Source: Pseudarthrobacter defluvii
GTDB lineage: Bacteria > Actinomycetota > Actinomycetes > Actinomycetales > Micrococcaceae
DNA: 64,000 nucleotides
Direction: 5' to 3'
NCBI RefSeq assembly: GCF_030323865.1
Contig: NZ_CP066362.1
Location: 3,720,001-3,784,000, forward strand
Below are positions 34,339-42,688 of the stretch, piece after piece. Both the position numbers and the translations under genes were made by a program. Each line of letters opens with the position of its first letter. Positions within the stretch are counted from its first letter, which is position 1. Below the pieces are notes generated by a model. That model did not search any database and was not told the DNA's origin. It saw only the letters and a program-made list of their open reading frames with translations.

Positions 34339-35331
34339 ATGAAAGTCACCGTCATCGGCGGCAGCGGCCACATCGGGTCGTTCCTGGTTCCCCGGCTGGT
34401 CCGTGCGGGCCACGACGTCACCGTCATCAGCCGCGGCAGCCGCAAGCCCTACAGCGAGGCACCCGAGTGGCAGGATGTGCACCAGGTCACCGCAGACCGG
34501 GAGGCGGAGGACCGCGACGGGACTTTCGGGGACCGGGTGGCCGCCCTGAAACCGGATGCTGTGGTGGACCTGGTCTGCTTCACCCTTGAAGCGGCAGCAT
34601 CGCTGGTGCAAAGCCTGCGCGGCGAGGTGGGGCACCTGCTGCACTGCGGCTCCGTCTGGCGGTACGGTCAAAGCCTGAAGCTGCCCATCAGGGAAGGATC
34701 GGACTCGGCCGCGGAGCCTTTCGGCGAGTACGGCGTCCAGAAGAACCGGATCGCCCTGATGTTGAAGGAGGAAACGGCGCGCGGCGGACTGGCCACCACG
34801 TCGCTGCACCCAGGCCATATCGTCGGACCGGGCTGGCATCCGATCGGCCCGCTGGGAAACCTCGACCCCGCAGTCTGGCAGACCATCTCCGCCGGCCAGC
34901 CCCTCCGGGTTCCCGGCAGCGGCGCCGAGCTCATGCACCACGTGCATGCCGATGACGTGGCCCAGGCCTTTGAGAAGGCCATCGCACAGCGGGAAGCTGC
35001 TGCCGGCGAGGACTTCAACATCGTCGCCCCCACCGCACTGACCGTCCGCGGCTACGCGGACATCGCTGCGGCCTGGTTTGGCCACGCCGCGGTGCTGGAG
35101 ACGGTCACGTGGGACCGCTTCCGGGAAGACACGACGCGGGACTACGCCGAGTCCAGCTGGGGCCACCTCTACCGCAGCCAGTGTTTCAGCATTGAAAAGG
35201 CGGCCTCAGTCCTGGGCTACGCTCCGCGATACGAGCCGGAGCAGGCCATCTTTGAAGCCGTCGAGTGGCTCGTTGACCACGGCCAACTGCATGTCGCCCG
35301 CCCGCTGGGCGCGCCCGCCGGCGTGGAGTAA
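34339..35331 (+). CDS. NAD-dependent epimerase/dehydratase (extended SDR)
   Basis: This is a 330-residue protein starting at ATG 34339 with GGAGAA upstream. The nucleotide-binding loop is VTVIGGSGHIGSFLV, and LKPDAVVDLVCFTLEA forms the fourth strand. The catalytic YxxxK is in FGEYGVQKNRIAL (about residues 134-138), and SLHPGHIVGPGW lines the substrate pocket. It is of the atypical/extended SDR type often acting on sugar nucleotides or reducing isoflavone-like compounds. Its place downstream of sugar genes suggests a sugar role, without proof. Confidence 0.8.
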   Translation: MKVTVIGGSGHIGSFLVPRLVRAGHDVTVISRGSRKPYSEAPEWQDVHQVTADREAEDRDGTFGDRVAALKPDAVVDLVCFTLEAAASLVQSLRGEVGHLLHCGSVWRYGQSLKLPIREGSDSAAEPFGEYGVQKNRIALMLKEETARGGLATTSLHPGHIVGPGWHPIGPLGNLDPAVWQTISAGQPLRVPGSGAELMHHVHADDVAQAFEKAIAQREAAAGEDFNIVAPTALTVRGYADIAAAWFGHAAVLETVTWDRFREDTTRDYAESSWGHLYRSQCFSIEKAASVLGYAPRYEPEQAIFEAVEWLVDHGQLHVARPLGAPAGVE

Positions 35332-35366
35332 AAGTCCGGGGTCCGCTTCGCCAGAGCTCCTGCAGT

Positions 35367-37547
35367 CTATTGCCGGGCGGAGGCGGCGCGGACGGCACCG
35401 TCCCGGACCGTCACCTCGAACTCCGTCCACGACCCGTCAGGACTGGGAACAGTTATCCGCCTGGCTCCATCGGGAGCCGCGAAAGCCTTGAACTCAACGT
35501 TTCCTGCCCAGTCATAATCCGGGCGGTCGGTGACCGTGCCCAGGGGCAGCACCGCACCCTCCCGCACCCATGTTGCGGCCTCCATAACCGAGTAGGCCTT
35601 GCGGTGCCATCGCGGCCCGGCCAGCTGTTCACCTGAGCGGAGATGGGTCCAGGTGCCCTCGGGAAGGTAGAAGGACACGGTTCCCGAGGGGTCCATGACT
35701 GGCGCCACCAGGAGGTCCGGTCCCAGCATGTACTGCCGGTCCAGGTGGGCGCAGCCGGGATCTTCCGGGAATTCCATGAACAGGGGGCGCATCAATGGAA
35801 TGCCCTCCGTGTAGGACTCCTCGGCCGACTTTGCCAGGTAAGGCATCAGCCGCATCTTCTGCTCGGTGAACTGCCGCAGAACGTCCACCGATTCCTCGTC
35901 CACCAACCAGGGGACCCGGTAGGAGTTGGAGCCATGCAGCCGCGAATGGGAAGACAGCAGGCCGAAGGCAATCCAGCGCTTGAAGATCTCCGGTTCCGGA
36001 GTGCCTTCGAAACCGCCGATGTCATGGCTCCAGAACGAGAACCCGGAGGCAGCCAGGGACAGCCCGCCGCGCAATGACTCGGCCATCGCTGCGAACGTGG
36101 ACTCGCAGTCCCCGCCCCAGTGCACCGGCATGGTCTGCCCGGCGGCGGTGGCGGAGCGGGCAAAGACCACCGCTTCGCCCGCGCCCAATTCCTTGGACAG
36201 CAGGTCGAACACCGTCCGGTTATAGAGCTGGGCGTAATAGTTGTGCATCTTCTGCGGATCAGAGCCGTCGTGCCAGGCCACATCAGTGGGAATGCGTTCA
36301 CCAAAATCGGTTTTGAAGGAGTCCACGCCCTGGCCCAGCAGGGCCCGCAGCTTGTCCTGGTACCAGAGCACCGCATCGGGATTCGTAAAGTCCACCAGGC
36401 CCATGCCGGCCTGCCACATGTCCCACTGCCACACCGAACCGTCCGGCCGCTTCACCAGATAACCCCGCTCCAGCCCCTCACGGAACAGATACGACCGCTG
36501 GGCGATATAGGGGTTGATCCAGACGCAGACTTTGAGGCCCCGGTCGTGCAGCCGGGCAAGCATGCCTTCAGGGTCAGGGAAGGTGGCCGGATCCCAGATG
36601 AAGTCGCTCCAGTGGAAGGAACGCATCCAGTGGCAGTCGAAGTGGAACACGGACAACGGCAGGTTGCGCTGGTCCATGCCATCGATGAACGAATTAACGG
36701 TGGCTTCGTCATAGTCAGTGGTAAACGAGGTGGAGAGCCAGAGCCCGTAGGACCAGGCCGGGATCCGTGCCGGCCGCCCGGTCAGCTCCGTGTAACGCCG
36801 CATGATCTCTTTGGGGGTGGGCCCGTGAATGATGAAGTACTGCAGCTTCTGGCCCTCGACACTGAACTGGGTGCGGGACACCACCTCCGATCCCACTTCA
36901 AAGGAGACCTTTTCGGGATGGTTGACGAACACGCCATAACCGTCGTTGGTCATGAAGAACGGGATGTTTTTGTAGGCCAAGTCGCTGGATGTGCCACCGT
37001 CCTCATTCCAAATGTCGATCGACTGCCCGTTCTTCACGAAGGCGCCAAAGCGCTCGCCCAGCCCATACACGTTGGTTCCCACGCCCAGGCTGAGCTGTTC
37101 GTGCACAAAGGACCGCCCGCCGTCGTCCGTTATGACGCCCACGCTGCGGGGCGTTGAACTGGTCAGCAGGCCGCCGTTGCCCAGGAAATCCACGCCCCAG
37201 TCGCCTGTGGTGCTGACCCTTGCGGTCAGGTTGCCGGACGTGATGCTCGCCGTGCCGGCGTCACGGGAAAAGGTGGGGGCCGGCCCCGACCGATTGATTT
37301 CAAAATGCGGCCCGTTGTCCACGGCACCCTGGAAATGCTCAATGGTCACGCCGATGACGTCCGGCAGGGGCGCGTCGAACGTGACCGTCAACTGCGGCAG
37401 GTTGAGGGCATCGCCCCGGGAGTTGATCCGTTTCGTGGGTGCGTACACCGTCAGGGTGCGGGCGTCAGTTACTACGTCGGACACGTCGCGCGGGTGCAGC
37501 GCGGAGAAGCCTTTGCGGTGCAACCAGTATCCGTCGGTGAATTTCAT
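35367..37547 (-). CDS. yicI: alpha-xylosidase, glycoside hydrolase family 31 (YicI-type)
   Basis: This 726-residue intracellular enzyme has an N-terminal beta domain, a catalytic (beta/alpha)8 barrel and C-terminal beta domains. The nucleophile is D414 in FKTDFGERIP, the YicI hallmark that distinguishes alpha-xylosidases from alpha-glucosidases. The acid/base is D480 in HWGGDCEST. It releases xylose from the non-reducing end of isoprimeverose-type or xyloglucan oligosaccharides. Its ATG overlaps the stop of the GH42 gene by 4 nt, so the two are coupled. Confidence 0.9.
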   Translation of the reverse strand: MKFTDGYWLHRKGFSALHPRDVSDVVTDARTLTVYAPTKRINSRGDALNLPQLTVTFDAPLPDVIGVTIEHFQGAVDNGPHFEINRSGPAPTFSRDAGTASITSGNLTARVSTTGDWGVDFLGNGGLLTSSTPRSVGVITDDGGRSFVHEQLSLGVGTNVYGLGERFGAFVKNGQSIDIWNEDGGTSSDLAYKNIPFFMTNDGYGVFVNHPEKVSFEVGSEVVSRTQFSVEGQKLQYFIIHGPTPKEIMRRYTELTGRPARIPAWSYGLWLSTSFTTDYDEATVNSFIDGMDQRNLPLSVFHFDCHWMRSFHWSDFIWDPATFPDPEGMLARLHDRGLKVCVWINPYIAQRSYLFREGLERGYLVKRPDGSVWQWDMWQAGMGLVDFTNPDAVLWYQDKLRALLGQGVDSFKTDFGERIPTDVAWHDGSDPQKMHNYYAQLYNRTVFDLLSKELGAGEAVVFARSATAAGQTMPVHWGGDCESTFAAMAESLRGGLSLAASGFSFWSHDIGGFEGTPEPEIFKRWIAFGLLSSHSRLHGSNSYRVPWLVDEESVDVLRQFTEQKMRLMPYLAKSAEESYTEGIPLMRPLFMEFPEDPGCAHLDRQYMLGPDLLVAPVMDPSGTVSFYLPEGTWTHLRSGEQLAGPRWHRKAYSVMEAATWVREGAVLPLGTVTDRPDYDWAGNVEFKAFAAPDGARRITVPSPDGSWTEFEVTVRDGAVRAASARQ

Positions 37548-39610
37548 GGGGTGTCCGTTCCGTTCGTCGTGTCAGGGGTTGCTTTGAGGATGAGGGCGCC
37601 GTGGGGTTCCAGCACCAGGTCCGGTCCGTGTGCCTGGCCCGTCAGAAGGTCCACGGACTGGTGGCGCAGGCGCACTGCGTGTGATTCGTTGCTGTGGTTC
37701 AGCAGGAAATGCCACTCACCGCGAATGGCCAGTTCGACGTCGGCCGGCAGCAGGTCCGGTACCGGCGGGATGAGCCCTGCGTCGCGGACGGCGGCGCCCA
37801 CTATGTGCTGCAGGGCGGCCGGCGGCAGGTCGGCGCCCACATACCAGGCGGTGCCGGCTCCAAAGCCGTTGCGCACCACGGCGGGCTGCCCTGCGAGCGC
37901 ACCGGATGTGAAGGTCGCCCTGGCACGGGCCTTCGGGCCGTGGAGGCACAGGTCTTCCGACCAGGCGGCCGCGTTCACCCCTTCCGGCAGGCCCGCTTCC
38001 AGGTTTCCTTCAGAATCCCGGAAGTCGATTCCGACGGCGTCAGCAACGGGCCGCCACTCCTCGCCGGTCACTCCCAGCATGTCCGCCAGCACGGAGGGGA
38101 AGCGGCCCTGCCGGAGGTGGCCGTCCGCGTCCGCCACAGCGGTGAAGGGCCCTACGACGGCAGTTCCTCCCGCATGCACCCATGACTCCAGCTGTGCGGC
38201 GTGTTCTTCCCGCAGCAGGAAAAGGCTGGGAACCAGGACCAGGTCGAACCTGGCGAGCGGACTGCCCGGGTGCACCACCTCGACGGACAGTCCCCGTCGC
38301 AGGAGGGGCCGGTAATACGCCAGCAGCTGGTCCATCACCCCAATCCGTTCAGTGGGGCAGTCCGGTGACTCAGCCGCCCACCAGCTTTCCCAGTCGAACA
38401 GGATGGCGACCGCCGACTGCGCGGTGGTCCCGGCGAGGGACCGCAGCGCCTGCAACTCCCCGCCCAGGTCGGCGACCTCCCGGAACGTCCGGGTGTCTTC
38501 CCCGGCAAGGGGCACAACCGCGGAATGGAAGCGCTCGGCACCGAAGGCTGACTGGCGGAACTGGAAGAAACAGATGCCGTCCGCGCCGCGGGCCACGGCG
38601 GAAAGGGAATCCGTACGCAGGGCACCGGGTTCCTTCGCCGCGTTGTGCGCCCGCCAGTTCACGGCTGAGACCGCCGACTCCATCAGGAGCCACGGACGGC
38701 CGCCGGAGAGGCCGCGGCACAGGTCGTGCGTCAGCGCGCCTAGCTCCCACGTCTGTGGCTGCGCCGGGTCCGTGTACCAGTTGTTGCCCACGAGGTCCGT
38801 CTCGCCGGCAAAACCGAAGTAGTCGGCGCCACGGAAGAACCCCATCAGGTTGGTGGTCACAGGCACGTCCGGAGAGTACTTGCGGATGACGTCTCGTTCG
38901 GCGGTGTACAGCCGGAGCAGCGCATCGGAGGTAAACCTCTTGAAGTCCAGGACCTGCGTGGGGTTATGAAGGTACGGGGCCGTCCGCGGCGGGAGGATCT
39001 CCTCCCAGCTGCCGTACCCCTGGCTCCAGAAGGTGGTCCCCCAGGCCCTGTTCAACTTGGTGAGCGAACCGTACCGGCGCAGCAGCCATGTCCTGAAGGC
39101 GTCTGCCGTCTCGTCGTCGTAACTGATCTGTCCCAGTTCATTGCCCACATGCCAAAGGACCAGTGAGGGATGCTTGCCGTAGCGTTCGGCCAGCGCCGCG
39201 GTCACCTGCAGCGCCGCGCGCCGGTAGACGGCCGACGACGGCGAGAACTGGTTGCGCGAGCCGTACCAAAGCGTAGTACCGGCAGGATCGGTGGGCAGCG
39301 TGTCCGGGTAGCGGTGCCCCAGCCAGGGCGGCGGCGAGGCAGTGGGGGTGGCGAGGCAGATCCTGATGTCGGCTTCGGCCAACAGGGCGAAAATACGGTC
39401 CAGCCACCCGAAGTCCCAGCTGCCTTCAGACGGCTGCAGCCTGGCCCAGCTGAACACGCCCAGGGTAACCAGGTTGATGCCCGCCTTGTGCATGAGGTTG
39501 ATGTCATCGGCCCAGGTATCCTCGGGCCATTGCTCCGGGTTGTAGTCGGCGCCGAAAAGCAAGCCTGACCGGCTGGTTATGGTGTCAAGGCCGCGGCTGG
39601 GAAGAAGCAT
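37544..39610 (-). CDS. beta-galactosidase, glycoside hydrolase family 42
   Basis: This is a 688-residue cytosolic enzyme. It opens LLFGADYNPEQWPEDTWADDINLM, typical of GH42. The acid/base is E158 in LWHVGNELG and the nucleophile E311 in LLMESAVSAVNW. The trimerisation domain (from about residue 390) and a C-terminal beta domain follow. AAGGATTTCC precedes the ATG. It removes terminal beta-galactose and sits in an operon with the GH31 gene. Divergence from the LacI gene is only about 25 bp. Confidence 0.92.
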   Translation of the reverse strand: MLLPSRGLDTITSRSGLLFGADYNPEQWPEDTWADDINLMHKAGINLVTLGVFSWARLQPSEGSWDFGWLDRIFALLAEADIRICLATPTASPPPWLGHRYPDTLPTDPAGTTLWYGSRNQFSPSSAVYRRAALQVTAALAERYGKHPSLVLWHVGNELGQISYDDETADAFRTWLLRRYGSLTKLNRAWGTTFWSQGYGSWEEILPPRTAPYLHNPTQVLDFKRFTSDALLRLYTAERDVIRKYSPDVPVTTNLMGFFRGADYFGFAGETDLVGNNWYTDPAQPQTWELGALTHDLCRGLSGGRPWLLMESAVSAVNWRAHNAAKEPGALRTDSLSAVARGADGICFFQFRQSAFGAERFHSAVVPLAGEDTRTFREVADLGGELQALRSLAGTTAQSAVAILFDWESWWAAESPDCPTERIGVMDQLLAYYRPLLRRGLSVEVVHPGSPLARFDLVLVPSLFLLREEHAAQLESWVHAGGTAVVGPFTAVADADGHLRQGRFPSVLADMLGVTGEEWRPVADAVGIDFRDSEGNLEAGLPEGVNAAAWSEDLCLHGPKARARATFTSGALAGQPAVVRNGFGAGTAWYVGADLPPAALQHIVGAAVRDAGLIPPVPDLLPADVELAIRGEWHFLLNHSNESHAVRLRHQSVDLLTGQAHGPDLVLEPHGALILKATPDTTNGTDTP

Positions 39611-39635
39611 GGAAATCCTTGGTTAAATGGAACGT

Positions 39636-40661
39636 ATGAGCAATCGAAAGGCTTCAACGGCTGCCACCATCAGCGACGTGGCCCGGGAGGCCGGAGTTTC
39701 GACAAGCACGGTTTCCTACGTGATGAGCGGGAACCGACCTATATCGAAAGAAACCCGCGAAATCGTCGAAGCAGCCATGCGCCGGCTGAAGTACAGCCCC
39801 CGGTCCAGCGCGCGTGCCCTGGCTTCCAGCCGCTCCAGCGTGCTGGGCCTGGTGGTGCCGCTGCGTGCGGACGTGAACGTGGGCGTGGTCATGCAGTTTG
39901 TCACCGCCGTGGTCACCACCGCCCGCCGGTTCAATCAGGACGTATTGCTGTTGACGCAGGACGATTCCGGAAGCATCGAGCGCGTAACTTCCCAGTCCAT
40001 GGTTGACGGTCTTGTCATGATGGATATCGAGGCCCGGGATCCGCGCATCCCCCTGCTGGCCAAGTTGGACAAGCCTGCCGTCCTCATCGGGATGCCGGAC
40101 GACCCCCGCGGCCTTAGCTGCGTCGACTTCGATTTCGCCGGCGCGTCCCGGACCGCCGTCAGGCACCTTGCCGAACTGGGCCACAAGGGCATCGCCTTTA
40201 TCGGTTCCCCTCCCGCCTCGCTTCGGCGTCACGCCACCTACGCCGACCGGGCCCTGAGGGGTTTTGAGGACGCCTGCGGCACCCTGGGCATCAGCCATGT
40301 CTCGGTGGCCTGCGAAGCCGACCCGGAAGATCTGGCCAAAGCCCTTGACCGGGTCTTCGGAGGCACGGAGCCCATCACGGCTCTCCTGGTGCACAACGAA
40401 GGGTTGCTTCCCATCCTCCGGGAGAACCTCGAGGCGCACGGCCGTTTTGTGCCGCAGGATGTCTCGGTGGTGGTCATTGCCCCCTCTGATGTTGCCAGGG
40501 CCGCCTTCCGTCCATGGACTGCCGTTTCCATTCCCGCCCTGGACATAGGCCGGGCTGCGGTGGAGATGGTGATGGACCGGTTGAGCCTGGCCAGGCCCGC
40601 GGAACAGCGGCTGATTGCGCCGATCCTGACGGAAGGTGCCACCACCGCTGCCGTTGGCTGA
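39636..40661 (+). CDS. LacI-family transcriptional regulator
   Basis: This 341-residue repressor has the DNA-binding headpiece TISDVAREAGVSTSTVSYVMSG (about residues 10-31), the hinge helix SARALASSRSSVLGLVVP, and a periplasmic-binding-like ligand domain. I used ATG 39636; ATG 39627 is 9 nt upstream and neither has a strong ribosome site. It is the evident regulator of the flanking carbohydrate genes; the palindrome at 44422-44437 is a likely operator. The ligand is inferred to be an oligosaccharide or its breakdown sugar. Confidence 0.9.
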   Translation: MSNRKASTAATISDVAREAGVSTSTVSYVMSGNRPISKETREIVEAAMRRLKYSPRSSARALASSRSSVLGLVVPLRADVNVGVVMQFVTAVVTTARRFNQDVLLLTQDDSGSIERVTSQSMVDGLVMMDIEARDPRIPLLAKLDKPAVLIGMPDDPRGLSCVDFDFAGASRTAVRHLAELGHKGIAFIGSPPASLRRHATYADRALRGFEDACGTLGISHVSVACEADPEDLAKALDRVFGGTEPITALLVHNEGLLPILRENLEAHGRFVPQDVSVVVIAPSDVARAAFRPWTAVSIPALDIGRAAVEMVMDRLSLARPAEQRLIAPILTEGATTAAVG

Positions 40662-40690
40662 GCGCGGCCCGGCACCTGGTATGCGCCGGC

Positions 40691-41644
40691 TCATCCCTTG
40701 ACGGCTCCAATCATGACGCCCTTGGTAAAGTGCTTCTGCACAAAGGGATACACGATCAGGATGGGCACCATTGCCAGGACGATGACTGCCATCTGCAGGG
40801 CAGGACCAGCTGCGGCACCCGAGCCCACATCCACCTGGCCCGCCACGGAGACGCCCTGAAGGACATAGGAGCGGAGCACTACCTGCAGCGGATTCATTGA
40901 GCTGTCATTGATGTAGAGGACCGCATTGAAGAACGCATTCCAATAACCCACGCCGTAGAACAACGCGATAACGGCGGTAACTGCTTTCGACATCGGCAGC
41001 ACGATCTGGGTCAGGGTGCGCCATTCGCTGGCGCCATCAATCCGTGCACTGTCCAGGATCCCCCGGTCCATCCCCATGAAGAAGCCCCGCAGGATGATGA
41101 TGTTGAAGACGGAGATGCAACTGGGGAGGATCAACGCCCAATACGTGTTGATCAATCCAAGCCCCGAAACCAGCAGGTAGGCCGGGATAATACCGGCGCT
41201 GAAGAACATGGTGACCAGCAGAGTAAACAGGATCGGGGTATGGGCGAACGACCCGGGCCGGGAGAGTCCGTAGGCGCAAAGGACGGACACCACCATGCTC
41301 AGTGCCGTGCCTGTGGCCGTGACGCCGATGCTCACCAGCACCGCGCGGGTGACCACGCCGCCGCTGAGGATCTGCTGGTAGGCCGAAAGTGACATTTCAC
41401 CGGGGACCAGGACCAGGCCGCCGGCCTGGGTGATGGTGGCCTGCGAGGAAAAGCTGGTCAGCACGATGGTGTACAGCGGCCCGAGGACTGCCAGCACAAC
41501 CACTGCGAGTACCACCGCCGTTCCGGCTTTGGTGGCGGCTCCGGGCTCTTCGTCCCAGCTTGGCCGTTGGGGCCCGCTGCCAGGCTGCCTGCGCAGCAGG
41601 GATGAACGGGCAGTCAGGGAGTTATTGCTGGAAAATATGCTCAT
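40691..41644 (-). CDS. carbohydrate ABC transporter permease (CUT1, MalG/LplC-like)
   Basis: This is a 317-residue membrane protein with six helices and an N-terminal hydrophilic stretch of about 35 residues. The EAA loop is DSARIDGASEWRTLTQIVLPMSK, matching the CUT1 inner permeases that dock on a MsiK-type ATPase. VQKHFTKGVMIGAVKG is the conserved C-terminus. It shares a 4-nt overlap with the other permease and is the last gene of the SBP-permease-permease operon. No ATPase gene accompanies it. Confidence 0.9.
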   Translation of the reverse strand: MSIFSSNNSLTARSSLLRRQPGSGPQRPSWDEEPGAATKAGTAVVLAVVVLAVLGPLYTIVLTSFSSQATITQAGGLVLVPGEMSLSAYQQILSGGVVTRAVLVSIGVTATGTALSMVVSVLCAYGLSRPGSFAHTPILFTLLVTMFFSAGIIPAYLLVSGLGLINTYWALILPSCISVFNIIILRGFFMGMDRGILDSARIDGASEWRTLTQIVLPMSKAVTAVIALFYGVGYWNAFFNAVLYINDSSMNPLQVVLRSYVLQGVSVAGQVDVGSGAAAGPALQMAVIVLAMVPILIVYPFVQKHFTKGVMIGAVKG

Positions 41645-42678
41645 TTGGAGTAGACACCGCTCTCACCGAAGACATGGGCTATCTTGTTGGCTGCCAGGAT
41701 CAAGGCCAGGCTCACCACACCCTTCACAAGTCCGGCGGCGGCGGCGTAGCTCCAGTCGCCGTTTTGCACGCCGGTGAAGTAGACAAAGGTGTCCAGCACT
41801 TCGGAAGCCTGCGCTCCCACTGCGTCCCGCTGGAGGATCATCTGTTCGAATCCCACGGTGAGCGAATCCCCCAGCCGCAGAATCAGCAGCAGCACGATGA
41901 CGCTGCGGAGTCCCGGAAGGGTCACGTGCCACATACGTTTCCATCTGCCTGCCCCGTCTACCGCTGCCGCCTCGTATTGGGCGGGATCGATGGCGCTGAG
42001 GGCGGCGAGGAATACGATGATTCCCCATCCTGCGTCTTTCCACACCGCTTGGGACGTCAGCAGGAACAGGAAGGTATCCGGGTTGGTCATGATGTCCACG
42101 GGCTGCCACCCGTTTGCCCGCAGGGCCTGGTTGAGGAGACCGGCCCCGCCAAAGATCTGCTGGAAGACTGAGACCACCAGCACCCATGAAAAGAAATGCG
42201 GCAGGTACACCACTGACTGGATGACGGCACGCAGGCCCGGGTTGACCAGCGAGTTGAGCAACAGGGCCAGGGCTATGGGAATTGGAAAGAAGAACAGGAG
42301 CTGGAAGGCCGTGATGGTGAGCGTGTTCTTGACGGCAAGCCAGAAGTCCCCGTCGGCGAACACCCGGGCAAAATTCTCCAACCCCACCCAGGGGCTGTCA
42401 GGAATCCCTATGTAGGGGGAGTAGTCCTGGAAAGCCACCACGTTGCCCAGCATGGGTACGTAGGCGAAAATTCCCAGGAGGACCACGGCCGGCAGGACCA
42501 TGAATACCAGCGACCGGTCCCTGGCGAACCGCAGCTTCAGGTTTGCTTTTGGACGGGCCAGGGCGGCGGCCTGGTCCGTTCCGTTCCCGCCGCGCCCTGC
42601 CGCAGCCTTCGGGGCCGCCATTCTGCGGACGGCATGGGCGCTCGGAGGGGCTGCCTGGTGCTCTGTTCCGGTACTCAC
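41641..42678 (-). CDS. carbohydrate ABC transporter permease (CUT1, MalF/LplB-like)
   Basis: This is a 345-residue membrane protein starting at GTG 42678, with AGGAGG ahead of it. The EAA loop is EAAAVDGAGRWKRMWHVTLPGLR. The N-terminal 50 residues are Ala/Pro-rich and cytosolic; six hydrophobic helices follow. SVVYLPHFFSWVLVVSVFQQIFGG is typical of the LplB group, whose partners import oligosaccharides. It lies 10 nt after the binding-protein gene. Confidence 0.9.
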   Translation of the reverse strand: MSTGTEHQAAPPSAHAVRRMAAPKAAAGRGGNGTDQAAALARPKANLKLRFARDRSLVFMVLPAVVLLGIFAYVPMLGNVVAFQDYSPYIGIPDSPWVGLENFARVFADGDFWLAVKNTLTITAFQLLFFFPIPIALALLLNSLVNPGLRAVIQSVVYLPHFFSWVLVVSVFQQIFGGAGLLNQALRANGWQPVDIMTNPDTFLFLLTSQAVWKDAGWGIIVFLAALSAIDPAQYEAAAVDGAGRWKRMWHVTLPGLRSVIVLLLILRLGDSLTVGFEQMILQRDAVGAQASEVLDTFVYFTGVQNGDWSYAAAAGLVKGVVSLALILAANKIAHVFGESGVYSK

Positions 42679-42688
42679 CAGGTTCCTC

